NCBI GenBank assembly: GCA_016124195.1
Contig: WGOE01000009.1
Span: 62,001-126,000, forward strand
Direction: 5' to 3'
From: a bacterium
GTDB taxonomy: Bacteria; Pseudomonadota; Alphaproteobacteria; Rhodobacterales; Rhodobacteraceae
Length of the DNA: 64,000 nucleotides
Under the pieces are notes generated by a model. It was not told where the DNA came from and searched no databases. It saw only the letters and a program-made list of their open reading frames with translations. Below are positions 1 to 8,279 of this stretch, in pieces. The translations under genes and the position numbers were made by a program. Numbering within the stretch: position 1 is the stretch's first letter; every line of letters begins with the position of its first letter.

Positions 1-139
1 GGCCCGCCATGACCCAATTCCGCGCCCAGATCGTGCTCTGTTCCCGGGCGAACCAGTCTGGCTCCACATAGGCTGCACGCGGCAGGCCCGGCGGGCAGTG
101 GGCCAGAAGCGGCGAGACGGGGCGCGGGGCGGACATCAT
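1..139 (-). CDS. Rieske-type ring-hydroxylating oxygenase alpha subunit, N-terminal fragment (cut by window edge)
   Basis: Partial gene read leftwards off the window edge; about 46 codons are visible. The N-terminus carries the pattern seen in Rieske monooxygenase alpha subunits of the GbcA/carnitine-oxygenase type: LPRAAYVEPDWFAREQ followed by a short IWARNWVMAG-like stretch that leads into the Rieske domain. Two ATG codons are adjacent (139 and 136); no strong ribosome site precedes them. It is divergent from the BetI-like gene, and the dimethylglycine dehydrogenase-like gene nearby suggests demethylation of glycine betaine or a related quaternary amine (inference). The Rieske 2Fe-2S ligands and catalytic domain lie outside the window, so the substrate is open. 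Confidence 0.72.
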   Translation of the reverse strand, partial: MMSAPRPVSPLLAHCPPGLPRAAYVEPDWFAREQSTIWARNWVMAG

Positions 140-223
140 GACCGCGGACCGGCCTGGGGTCGGGGCAGGCGTCCGGCTTTGCTGCGGGGTCTGGCGCGAT
201 CACGGGTCGGCATGGCGGGCTCC

Positions 224-264
224 TTGACGGTCAAATCGTCGCAGGATTTTGACTGGGTTGTCAA
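224..264. promoter_or_regulatory. Two inverted repeats in the divergent promoter region; probable BetI-type operator
   Basis: Two copies of the same half-site pair, TTGAC and GTCAA, occur 15 bp apart: spacer 1 nt at 224-234 and spacer 6 nt at 249-264. The second copy also supplies a possible -35 (TTGACT, 249-254) with TTCTAT at 271-276 (16 bp spacing) directed toward the regulator gene. Position between a TetR regulator and its divergent neighbour fits an autoregulatory operator. Seen: the repeats. Inferred: binding by the adjacent regulator. Confidence 0.5.
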
Positions 265-344
265 TCAGAATTCTATCGGGCAATCTGCGCCCGCAGATCC
301 GATCCGCGTGATCCGCTGTCACAACGACATAAACCGGAGCTGAC

Positions 345-1004
345 ATGAGCCAGGACGCGATGCCGCCGCAACCACAGGACCCGCCGCCACGCAAGATGAG
401 CCGGGCGGTGCGGCGCGAGCAGCTGATCGAATCGACGATCGAGACGCTGGCCGCGCGCGGCTATGCCCGCACCACGCTGACGGAAGTGGCGCGCACGGCG
501 GGTCTGAGCCACGGCCTTGTCAACTTTCACTTCGAGACCAAGGAAAAGCTTCTGTCCGAGACGCTCGCCTATCTGGCCGAGGAATACCGGCTCAACTGGC
601 TGTCTTATCTGGAGGGCGCGGGCGATGACCCGGCGGCGCAGCTGGCGGCGCTGTTGCAGGCCGATTTCAACCCGAAGATCTGCACCCCGGCCCGCCTGTC
701 GGCCTGGTGCAGTTTTTGGGGCGAGGCGCAGAGCCGGCCCCTGTACCAGGCGCAATGCGGGTCGAACGATGACGCCTATAACCGGCGGATGGAGGAGATC
801 TGCGCGCGGCTGAAGGCCTTGGGCGGCTATGCCGGCGCCCCGGCGCGGATCGCCCGGGTGCTGCGCGTCACGGTCGAGGGGGTCTGGCTCGACATGATGA
901 CGATGAGCCCGACCTATTCGGTCGCCGAGGCGCAGGCCACGGTGCATACCTGTGCGGCGGCCTTCTTTCCGCGGCATTTTTCGGAAGCCGGGTTGATCGG
1001 TTGA
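345..1004 (+). CDS. betI: TetR/AcrR family regulator, BetI-like
   Basis: A 219-residue TetR-type repressor. Residues about 20-70 form the DNA-binding helix-turn-helix (RREQLIESTIETLAARG, then TLTEVARTAGLSHGLVNFHF), with the SHGLVNFHF recognition helix close to BetI proteins. The C-terminal half (about 85-210) is the BetI ligand/dimer domain with the ARLSAWCSFWGEA segment. BetI proteins repress choline-to-glycine betaine genes and respond to choline. The ATG at 345 has GGAG six bases upstream. It is divergent from the Rieske gene and followed by an APH kinase and a dimethylglycine dehydrogenase-like gene, so it probably controls methylated-amine catabolism rather than classical betAB, which is absent here. 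Confidence 0.88.
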   Translation: MSQDAMPPQPQDPPPRKMSRAVRREQLIESTIETLAARGYARTTLTEVARTAGLSHGLVNFHFETKEKLLSETLAYLAEEYRLNWLSYLEGAGDDPAAQLAALLQADFNPKICTPARLSAWCSFWGEAQSRPLYQAQCGSNDDAYNRRMEEICARLKALGGYAGAPARIARVLRVTVEGVWLDMMTMSPTYSVAEAQATVHTCAAAFFPRHFSEAGLIG

Positions 1005-1024
1005 GGTTGGAACGGTGCAGAAGC

Positions 1025-1116
1025 GGGGGGCTGCCGCCCCCCGCGCCCCCCGCCCGGTGGGGGCTGTCTGCCCCCTCCGGACCGCCCCTGAGGATATTTC
1101 TCAACAGATGAAAAGG
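1025..1116. repeat. GC-hairpin repeat element ending in GAGGATATTT...ACAGATGAAA (Rhodobacterales intergenic repeat type)
   Basis: The gap after the betI-like gene holds two nested hairpins: six G and six C around CTGCCG (1025-1042), and five G with five C around CTGTCTG (1059-1075). They are followed by GAGGATATTTCTC and AACAGATGAAAAGG. From memory, this hairpin plus ATATTT...CAGATGAAA arrangement recurs between genes in Rhodobacterales genomes. It may act as a terminator or mRNA-stabilising end for the upstream gene. Confidence 0.55.
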
Positions 1117-1172
1117 CATGGGCGTTGACTTCGCGTCTGGCGGATCGCCAAATGCGGCAAAATGGGGGGAAC

Positions 1173-2051
1173 ATGACGCCGCTCGACAAGGTCAGGGCGC
1201 TGCCGATCTGGGGCGGCGCGGTAGAGGCAGAGCCCTTGGGCGGGGGCATCACCAATCTCAACTTCGTGGTGCGGGATGGCGCGCGCCGGGCCGTGGTGCG
1301 GATCGGCGATGACATTCCGGTGCATCAGATCATGCGGTTCAACGAGGTTGCGGCGAGCCGGGCGGCCTTTGCGGCCGGGGTGTCGCCAGCGGTGTTGCAT
1401 CAGGAACCGGGGGTGCTGGTGATCGACTTTGTCGAGGGGCGCACCATGACGGCGGCGGATCTGCGGCAGGAGGCGCTGTTGGATGCGGCACTGGGTCTGG
1501 TGATCCGCACCCACCGGGAGGTGGCGAAATTCCTGCGCGGGCCGGTTCTGACCTTCTGGGTGTTTCATGTCATCCGCGATTATGCGGCGACCCTTGCCGA
1601 GGGGGGAAGCACGCATCTGGCCCAACTGCCGCGGCTTCTGGATCAGGCGGCCGAGTTGGAACGGGCGGTTGGGCCGATCGAGATGGTCTTTGGCCACAAC
1701 GACCTGTTGCCGGCGAACTTCCTGCATGACGGGCAGCGGATGTGGCTGGTCGATTGGGATTACGCGGGCTGGGGCTCGCCCCTGTTTGACCTTGGCGGGC
1801 TGGCGGCCAATGCCGGGTTGAGCGCCGAACAGGAGCGTCGGATGCTGGAGCGCTATTTCGGCCGCTGCGATGCCGCGCTTTGGCGGCGCTATCTCGCGAT
1901 GAAGGCGGCCGCGGCATTGCGCGAGGCCATGTGGTCGATGGTGTCGGAGATCCATTCCGCGCTCGACTTCGACTATGCCAGCTATACGGCGGCCAATCTT
2001 GCCACCTATGCCGGGGCGCTGGACGCCTTTGCACAGGCTCAATCCACTTGA
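1173..2051 (+). CDS. Choline kinase-like/APH-family phosphotransferase
   Basis: Aminoglycoside phosphotransferase/choline kinase fold protein of 292 residues from the ATG at 1173, chosen because a GGGGGGA stretch sits just upstream; an in-frame ATG at 1125 is possible. Visible motifs are the glycine-rich GGGITNLNF loop near residue 22, the catalytic loop FGHNDLLPANFL (Brenner-type HxDxxxxN) and the metal-binding VDWDYAGWG. It transfers phosphate from ATP to a small alcohol or amine; choline or ethanolamine is likely from the fold and the neighbours. The dimethylglycine dehydrogenase-like gene begins 13 bp downstream, so the two are probably co-transcribed. Confidence 0.8.
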   Translation: MTPLDKVRALPIWGGAVEAEPLGGGITNLNFVVRDGARRAVVRIGDDIPVHQIMRFNEVAASRAAFAAGVSPAVLHQEPGVLVIDFVEGRTMTAADLRQEALLDAALGLVIRTHREVAKFLRGPVLTFWVFHVIRDYAATLAEGGSTHLAQLPRLLDQAAELERAVGPIEMVFGHNDLLPANFLHDGQRMWLVDWDYAGWGSPLFDLGGLAANAGLSAEQERRMLERYFGRCDAALWRRYLAMKAAAALREAMWSMVSEIHSALDFDYASYTAANLATYAGALDAFAQAQST

Positions 2052-2064
2052 ATCCGAGGACAAC

Positions 2065-4497
2065 ATGGATCTTCCCACCACAGCCAAGGCCGTCATCATC
2101 GGGGGCGGCATCGTCGGCTGTTCGACCGCGTACCATCTGGGCAAGCTGGGCTGGAGCGATACGGTCCTTCTGGAGCGCAAGAAGCTGACCTCGGGCACCA
2201 CGTTTCACGCGGCGGGGCTGGTGGGGCAGTTGCGCACCTCGGCCAATATCACGCAGCTTCTGGGCTATTCGGTCGATCTTTACAAACGGCTTGAGGCGGA
2301 GACCGGGCTCAACACCGGTTGGAAGATGAACGGCGGTCTGCGTCTGGCCTGCAACGCCGAACGCTGGACCGAGGTGAAGCGGCAGGCCACCACTGCGCAT
2401 TCCTTCGGGCTGGAGATGCATCTTCTGACGCCGAAGGAGGCGCAGGATCTGTGGCCACTGATGACGATCGACGATCTGGTCGGCGCGGCTTACCTTCCGA
2501 CCGACGGGCAGGCCAACCCGTCCGACATCACGCAGAGCCTCGCCAAGGGGGCGCGGATGTCCGGGGTCAGGATCTTTGAGGACACGCCGGTGCGGCGTAT
2601 TCTGGTCGAGGGCGGCAAGGTCACCGGGGTCGAGACCGACCTTGGCACCATCGCCTGCGAAAAGGTGGTGATCTGCGCCGGGCAATGGACGCGGGCGCTG
2701 GCGGCCACGGTCGGGGTCAATGTGCCGCTGGTTTCGGTGGAACATCAGTACATGATCACCGAAAGGATTGCCGGGGTGACCCCCGGCCTACCCACCTTGC
2801 GCGATCCGGACCGGCTGACCTATTGGAAAGAAGAGGTCGGAGGCCTCGTCTGGGGCGGCTATGAGCCGAACCCCAAGCCCTGGGCCGTGAGCGGCATCCC
2901 GGAGGGATTTCATTTCGAAACCCTGACGCCGGATTGGGAGCATTACGAACAGTTCATGTCCGATGCCATCGCCCGCGTGCCGGCCCTGGCCAATGCCGGG
3001 GTCAAGCAGTTGCTCAACGGGCCGGAAAGCTTCACCCCCGACGGCAACTTCATCCTGGGGGAGGCGCCGGAACTGAAGAATTGCTTCATCGGCGCCGGGT
3101 TCAACGCCTTTGGCATCGCAAGCGGGGGTGGCGCCGGCATGGCCTTGGCCGAATGGGTGGCCAAGGGCGAGGCGCCCTATGACCTCTGGCCCGTCGACAT
3201 CCGCCGCTTCGGATCAGTGCATCGGTCGACCGACTGGGTGCGCGCCCGCACGATGGAGGCCTACGGCAAGCATTACACCATCGCCTGGCCGTCCGAGGAA
3301 ATGCGCTCGGCCCGGCCCACGCGGCGCTCGCCGCTTTATGCCCATCTGAATGCGGCGCGCGCCTGTTTCGGCGAAAAGCTGGGGTGGGAGCGGCCCAACT
3401 GGTTTGCCGGCCCCGGGCAAGAGCCGGTCGACCGCTATTCCTATCAGCGCCCCGGCTGGTGGGAGGCGGTGGCGCGCGAACACAAGGCCGCACGCGCGGC
3501 GGCGGTGCTGATCGACCAAAGCTCCTTTGCGAAGTTCACCCTCAAGGGTCCGGATGCCGCCAAGGCGCTGAACTGGATCGCCGCCGGCAATGTCGACCGG
3601 CCGGTGGGCAGCCTGACCTACACCCAGATGCTGAACGACCGTGGCGGGATCGAGGCCGATGTCACCGTGGCGCGCCTGGCCGAGGACGAATTCTACATCA
3701 CGACCGGCACAGGTTTCGCCACACATGATTTCCACTGGATCAGCCGCAACCTCTGCGGCGACTGCCAGTTGGTCGATGTGACCTCCGGCTTTGCGGTGCT
3801 GAGCCTGATGGGGCCCGAGGCGCGCCGCATCCTGCAAAGGGTCTGCCCTGACGATCTGGGCAACCAGGCCTTCCCCTTCGGCCGGGCGCGGCGCATCTCG
3901 GTCGCGCAATGCCCGGTTCTGGCGCTGCGCGTCACCTATGTGGGCGAACTGGGCTGGGAACTGCACATGCCGACCGAAGTGGCCGTGACGGTCTATGAGG
4001 CGCTGATGGCTGCGGGGCAGGGCGCGGGCCTCGTCAATGCCGGCTACCGCGCCATCGAGACCTTGCGGCTGGAAAAGGGCTACCGCGCCTGGGGGTCGGA
4101 CATCGGGCCGGACCACACGCCGGTCGAGGCGGGCCTGACCTGGGCGGTCAAGATGAAAAGCGGCATCGCCTTCAAGGGGCGCGAGGCGATTGCCGCCCAA
4201 CTGGCCCAGGGCGTGAAAAAGCGGCTGGCCACGTTTACCGTCACGGACCCAGAGGTAATCCTTCTGGGGCGCGAGACGATCCTGCGCGATGGCGAAAGGG
4301 TGGGCTGGCTGTCCTCGGGCGGCTTTGGCCACAGCCTGGGCCAGCCGATCGGGCTGGGCTATGTGCGCCGCGCCGGGGTCGATGCGGCCTGGCTGGCCTC
4401 GGGCGTGTGGGAACTGGAGGTGGCCTCTGAACGTGTGCCCTGCCGCGCCGGGTTCGACCCGCTTTATGACCCGCAGGGTCTGCGGGTGAAGGCATGA
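2065..4497 (+). CDS. Dimethylglycine dehydrogenase-like FAD oxidoreductase with GcvT (aminomethyl-transfer) domain
   Basis: Protein of 810 residues from the ATG at 2065 (GAGGA upstream); a longer in-frame start at 1975 would overlap the kinase and is rejected. Residues 1-400 form a DAO-type FAD domain (AVIIGGGIVGCSTAYHL dinucleotide fold). His48 in GTTFHAAGL corresponds to the covalent-FAD histidine of dimethylglycine/sarcosine dehydrogenases. About 400-460 is a linker; 470-810 is GcvT-like, with GLVNAGYRAIETLRLEKGYR and the C-terminal GcvT barrel. These enzymes oxidise an N-methyl group and pass the one-carbon unit to tetrahydrofolate. Dimethylglycine is the best guess; sarcosine or another N-methyl substrate is possible. 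Confidence 0.85.
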   Translation: MDLPTTAKAVIIGGGIVGCSTAYHLGKLGWSDTVLLERKKLTSGTTFHAAGLVGQLRTSANITQLLGYSVDLYKRLEAETGLNTGWKMNGGLRLACNAERWTEVKRQATTAHSFGLEMHLLTPKEAQDLWPLMTIDDLVGAAYLPTDGQANPSDITQSLAKGARMSGVRIFEDTPVRRILVEGGKVTGVETDLGTIACEKVVICAGQWTRALAATVGVNVPLVSVEHQYMITERIAGVTPGLPTLRDPDRLTYWKEEVGGLVWGGYEPNPKPWAVSGIPEGFHFETLTPDWEHYEQFMSDAIARVPALANAGVKQLLNGPESFTPDGNFILGEAPELKNCFIGAGFNAFGIASGGGAGMALAEWVAKGEAPYDLWPVDIRRFGSVHRSTDWVRARTMEAYGKHYTIAWPSEEMRSARPTRRSPLYAHLNAARACFGEKLGWERPNWFAGPGQEPVDRYSYQRPGWWEAVAREHKAARAAAVLIDQSSFAKFTLKGPDAAKALNWIAAGNVDRPVGSLTYTQMLNDRGGIEADVTVARLAEDEFYITTGTGFATHDFHWISRNLCGDCQLVDVTSGFAVLSLMGPEARRILQRVCPDDLGNQAFPFGRARRISVAQCPVLALRVTYVGELGWELHMPTEVAVTVYEALMAAGQGAGLVNAGYRAIETLRLEKGYRAWGSDIGPDHTPVEAGLTWAVKMKSGIAFKGREAIAAQLAQGVKKRLATFTVTDPEVILLGRETILRDGERVGWLSSGGFGHSLGQPIGLGYVRRAGVDAAWLASGVWELEVASERVPCRAGFDPLYDPQGLRVKA

Positions 4498-4527
4498 GGT
4501 GTCGGCGCTTGGCGGGGGCGTGATCCC

Positions 4528-5424
4528 GTGACGCCCATGACCGAACCTGACCCTCTCGCGGAGTTTGTGGCGGGCCTCCCCGAGCCCGCGCCCTGGGGGC
4601 AGCGCGTGGTGCCAAGGGTCATCTGGCTGTTCTGGCATTCCGGCCTCGACACGGCGCCTGACCTCGTGCGCCAAAGCCTGGAGACCTGGCGCCAGTTCAA
4701 TCCCGATCACGAGATCCGCCTTCTGACCTTTGCCGAGGTGGAAGAGGTGCTCGACCTCGACCTGACCGGGGTTTTTGCCGAGATGACGGTCGATCTGGGA
4801 TGGGCGGGCAAGTCCGACCTGATCCGCCTGCTGCTTTTGGCCAGGCACGGCGGCATCTGGGCCGATGCCACGGCGTTTTGCCTGCGCCCCCTGTCAAGCT
4901 GGCTGCCGGCCGAAACGCAGGACAACGGCTTTTTCTGCTTTCGCAAGCCTGCGGATTTGAACGCCCATGAGCTGGTGTCCTGGTTCATCGCGGCCTGTCC
5001 GGGCCATCCGCTCGTGACCCGGACGATCCGGCGCGCGCGGACCTTCCTGTTCAAGCCGCGCGCGGCCAGGCTGTCGATCCTGCCCGAGGCCACGATCTGG
5101 AAAGAGTTCAAGATCAGTCCCGGCGACCGCCCCGGCATCGGTCTTCTGGACAAGTGCGAAGCAACCTTTGGTGCGACCAGCTATTTCTGGCTGTTTTACC
5201 TGTTCCGCGCGGTGCTGGAAAACTCGCCCCGCGAAAGAACGGCGCTGCGCGCCAAGCGCAATGAACATGCCCAGACCCACCACACCGCCGACCGCTTTCT
5301 TTCGGCTCTGGTTTCCAAACAGACCTACCGTAAATTCGATGAAGAGATCTGCGCCGACCGGATTCGGCGCCTTTTTGATGGGATGCGGGTCCGGACCGAT
5401 TTTTACAAGGCTCCGCCAGATTGA
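4528..5424 (+). CDS. Capsular polysaccharide synthesis-type glycosyltransferase
   Basis: Protein of 298 residues resembling the Caps_synth/glycosyltransferase-sugar (DXD) group. The N-terminal WLFWHSGLDTAPDLVRQSL and the WAGKSDLIRLLLLARHGGIWADAT block contain the family's nucleotide-sugar/metal site (the DXD position reads WADAT). It would transfer a sugar onto a cell-surface glycan. Start: GTG at 4528 or ATG at 4537, with a GGGGG run 10-20 bp upstream. It follows the dimethylglycine dehydrogenase-like gene by 30 bp but is functionally unrelated. No transmembrane segment is apparent. Acceptor and donor are not deducible. Confidence 0.72.
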   Translation: MTPMTEPDPLAEFVAGLPEPAPWGQRVVPRVIWLFWHSGLDTAPDLVRQSLETWRQFNPDHEIRLLTFAEVEEVLDLDLTGVFAEMTVDLGWAGKSDLIRLLLLARHGGIWADATAFCLRPLSSWLPAETQDNGFFCFRKPADLNAHELVSWFIAACPGHPLVTRTIRRARTFLFKPRAARLSILPEATIWKEFKISPGDRPGIGLLDKCEATFGATSYFWLFYLFRAVLENSPRERTALRAKRNEHAQTHHTADRFLSALVSKQTYRKFDEEICADRIRRLFDGMRVRTDFYKAPPD

Positions 5425-5801
5425 AACCGCAGGGTTGGGTCGTGGTTTGCGACCCGCGGTTGGAATTGGCCTGCCCATCGGGGTTCAGTCGCATCTTGAA
5501 AAACCGGCCTTAGATTAAGACCAGAGCCTTTCCTGTTTTAACGCGCCCAGGCCGGATCGGCCCTGAAATCGCTGTCCCTTGAAAATGTCCGTCCAATCGG
5601 ACCGTGGCGCGCTGCCCTGCGGCTTCCCGGGTTGGTCCGCGATCGGGATGGCTTGGCTGCAACCGCCGGTCAGAGCTTGCCAGGGTCGCGCGCCCGTCCG
5701 CCGCCCGTCTTGCCGCCGTCCGGAGGCGCGGTGGATCGCATTGACAGGCCCGCAGAATCCGATCAAGTTATGGTCTCATTTCTGGATTTGGGTCAATCTC
5801 T
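5425..5801. other. Intergenic stretch of 377 bp, no gene seen
   Basis: No reading frame here has convincing protein character. A TTGACA lies at 5741-5746, with AGTTAT at 5766-5771 (19 bp spacing) or CAAGTT at 17 bp, which could be the promoter of the methyltransferase gene starting at 5802. I see no repeat, tRNA or hairpin with a T-run. Confidence 0.4.
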
Positions 5802-6548
5802 ATGTTCAAACAAGCGACGGGGCTGCGGTACGTGCAATTCATGGACGGCCTGCACCGTGATAATCTGTTCGACTGGTATCTGGAAGTCGGATGCCGCAAG
5901 GGCCGCACCTTTGCCCCGGTTCGCGGCAAGACCATTGCCGTCGATCCTTACTTTCTGATCGAGACCAATGTCATCAAGACAAAGCCGCAGCTGCATATAT
6001 TTCAGGAGACCAGCGACGATTTCTTTGAAAGCGGCTTTCTGGCCGCGATGAAGATCAAGCTGTCCTTCAGCTTTCTGGACGGCATGCATCTGTTCGAATT
6101 TCTGCTGCGCGATTTCATGGCGGCGGAAAAGGCCAGCCATCCAGACGGTGTGATTGCATTGCACGACTGCTGCCCGTTCAATCATGAGATGACCACGCGG
6201 GATTTGGACAACATTCCGAAAGGCGGCTGGACCGGCGATGTCTGGAAGCTGCTGCCGATCCTTCGGAAATACCGGCCCGATCTGGTTGTGACGGTGCTGG
6301 ACGCCGCGCCGACCGGCATGGTTCTCGTGTCGAACCTTGATCCGAAATCCAAGGTGCTGCGCAGCAAATATGACAAGATCATGAAGACTTTTCGCGATGT
6401 CACGCTGCAGGACTTCGGGGTTGAAGAGTTCAACGCATGTTTCGACTATACCGACGCGCGCGCATTCGTCGCCGATGGCTATCCTCTGTTCAAGAAAGTG
6501 ACGCTGGACGCATCGGCCGCAATCACCCCGAAGAAGATCACTCCATGA
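5802..6548 (+). CDS. Class I SAM-dependent methyltransferase domain protein
   Basis: Protein of 248 residues. The motif YLEVGCRKGRTF (about residues 25-37) is motif I of class I SAM methyltransferases, followed by an acidic post-I loop TIAVDPYF. LSFSFLDGMHLFEFLLRDF and GVIALHDCCPFNHEMTTRD match the Methyltransf_24-like group found in surface-glycan and small-molecule clusters. Base composition is visibly less GC-rich than the neighbours (many Lys, Phe and Ile codons), hinting at acquisition or relaxed selection. Weak ribosome site (TGGGTC). It converges with glpD. Substrate unknown; the adjacent capsule-type glycosyltransferase suggests surface-polysaccharide methylation, but that is only inference. 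Confidence 0.72.
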   Translation: MFKQATGLRYVQFMDGLHRDNLFDWYLEVGCRKGRTFAPVRGKTIAVDPYFLIETNVIKTKPQLHIFQETSDDFFESGFLAAMKIKLSFSFLDGMHLFEFLLRDFMAAEKASHPDGVIALHDCCPFNHEMTTRDLDNIPKGGWTGDVWKLLPILRKYRPDLVVTVLDAAPTGMVLVSNLDPKSKVLRSKYDKIMKTFRDVTLQDFGVEEFNACFDYTDARAFVADGYPLFKKVTLDASAAITPKKITP

Positions 6549-6578
6549 CGCGCAGCTAGGGAGGGCGGGCGGACCGGG

Positions 6579-8150
6579 TCAGACCGGGTTCGCCTGCATC
6601 CACGCCTCGAGCGCCTCGGCCTCGTCGGGCGACATGCGCAGGCCCAGTTTGCTGCGGCGCCAGATCACGTCGCTGGCGTGACGGGCAAATTCATGGGTCA
6701 TCTGCCAGCGCACTTCGGCTTCGGTCAGGGTGGCGCCGAAGTCGCGGCCCAAGGCTTCGGGCGTGATGGAATTGCCAAGGATCACAAAGGCATCGGTGCC
6801 GTAAGCCTTGATCATCCGTTCGGCGCAAGGCGCGTGCAGATAGGGGTGGGCGGCGCGCAGATCGGCCTCGAGCCTGGGCTTGTCGGCCAGGGCAAAGTCG
6901 CCACCCGGCAAGGGCACGCCGGCGGTCCAGGCGCCGCTCATCTGCGGGAAGGTCGGTTTCAGCTTTTCCAGCGCATGTTCGGCCAGCCGGCGGTAGGTGG
7001 TGATCTTGCCGCCAAAGACATTGAGGATCGGCGGCCCCGGCAGGCTTTTGCCCGGCGCAGGATCGAGGCTGAGCACATAGTCGCGTGTCGCCGCCGTGGC
7101 CGACTTCGCGCCATCGTTGTACAGCGGGCGCACGCCGGAATAGGTCCAGACCACATCGGCGGCGCTGAGGGTCTGGGCGAAATACTGGTTGGCGAAGGCC
7201 AGCAGATAGTCGCGTTCGGCCTCGGAAATCTTCACCTCGCCGGGCTTGCCCTGATGGTCCTGATCCGTTGTGCCGATCAGGGTGAAATCGCGCTCGTACG
7301 GGATGGCAAAGATGATGCGGCCGTCCTGGCCCTGAAAGAAATAGCAGCGGTCGTGGTCGTAAAGCTTGCGGGTGACGATGTGGCTGCCGCGGACGAGCCG
7401 GACCCCCTCGGTCGAGGTGGTGGGCAGCACGTCCTTCATCACGGCCCCGACCAGCGGGCCCGCCGCATTGACCACGGCACGGGCGCGGTGAATCTGGGTG
7501 CCCTTGGCCGATTGGGTGGTGATCTCCCACAGGTCGCCCGCGCGGGCGGCATGGGTGACGCGCGTCTCGGTCAGGATGCGCGCGCCGCGTTCGGCCGCAT
7601 CGCGGGCGTTCAGCGCCACAAGGCGCGAATCCTCGACCCAGCAGTCGGAATATTCATAGGCCTTGATGAACTGCGGCTTCAGCGGGCGCCCGGCCGGATC
7701 GGTGGTCAGATCGAGCCGCCGCGTGCCGGGCAGGACCTTGCGCCCGCCGAGGTGGTCGTACAGGAACAGGCCCAGCCGGATCAGCCAATCGGGCCGCCGC
7801 CCCTTGAGCCAGGGCATCACCACCCCCAGAAGGCGCGAGGTCGGCGTGGCATTGTCGAACCGCATGTCAGGTGACAGCGGCAGCACAAAGCGCATCGGCC
7901 AGGAAATATGCGGCATGGCGGCCAGCAGGGTCTCGCGCTCTTGCAAGGCCTCGCGGACCAGGCGGAACTCGAAATATTCCAGATAGCGCAGGCCGCCGTG
8001 GAACAGCTTGGTCGAGGCCGAAGAGGTTGCCGATGCCAGGTCGCCCTGTTCGGCCAGAACGACACTCAACCCGCGCCCCACGGCATCCCGGGCGATGCCG
8101 CAACCGTTGATGCCGCCGCCGATGATGAAAAGGTCGTAGATCTGGTCCAT
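6579..8150 (-). CDS. glpD: Aerobic glycerol-3-phosphate dehydrogenase
   Basis: Protein of 523 residues, normal for GlpD. It oxidises sn-glycerol 3-phosphate to dihydroxyacetone phosphate at the membrane, passing electrons from FAD to quinone. The N-terminal LFIIGGGINGCGIARDA is the FAD-binding fold, followed by SSASTKLFHGGLRYLEYFEF, diagnostic for GlpD, and in the C-terminal third GGKITTYRRLAEHALEKL, also a GlpD hallmark. ATG at 8150 preceded by AAGGCGG. A TTGACC-N17-CAATCT pair lies about 45 bp upstream as a possible promoter. It stands alone here: no glpR, glpK or transporter adjoins it. Confidence 0.95.
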   Translation of the reverse strand: MDQIYDLFIIGGGINGCGIARDAVGRGLSVVLAEQGDLASATSSASTKLFHGGLRYLEYFEFRLVREALQERETLLAAMPHISWPMRFVLPLSPDMRFDNATPTSRLLGVVMPWLKGRRPDWLIRLGLFLYDHLGGRKVLPGTRRLDLTTDPAGRPLKPQFIKAYEYSDCWVEDSRLVALNARDAAERGARILTETRVTHAARAGDLWEITTQSAKGTQIHRARAVVNAAGPLVGAVMKDVLPTTSTEGVRLVRGSHIVTRKLYDHDRCYFFQGQDGRIIFAIPYERDFTLIGTTDQDHQGKPGEVKISEAERDYLLAFANQYFAQTLSAADVVWTYSGVRPLYNDGAKSATAATRDYVLSLDPAPGKSLPGPPILNVFGGKITTYRRLAEHALEKLKPTFPQMSGAWTAGVPLPGGDFALADKPRLEADLRAAHPYLHAPCAERMIKAYGTDAFVILGNSITPEALGRDFGATLTEAEVRWQMTHEFARHASDVIWRRSKLGLRMSPDEAEALEAWMQANPV

Positions 8151-8279
8151 CGCGCCGCCTTTTTTATCGGTGGAGATTGCGAATTTGAGCCTTGGAGGTC
8201 AAGGCGCCTCCGGGTGGCTCATGGTAAATTTTTAGTAATTGCGAGATTGACGGGCACCGCCCACTGCGCGCGGCACGGC

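Noticed and set aside
1975-2064. Extended start for the dimethylglycine dehydrogenase-like gene
   Set aside because: It overlaps the kinase gene by 77 bases and lacks a ribosome site; the ATG at 2065 has GAGGA and begins the FAD fold properly.
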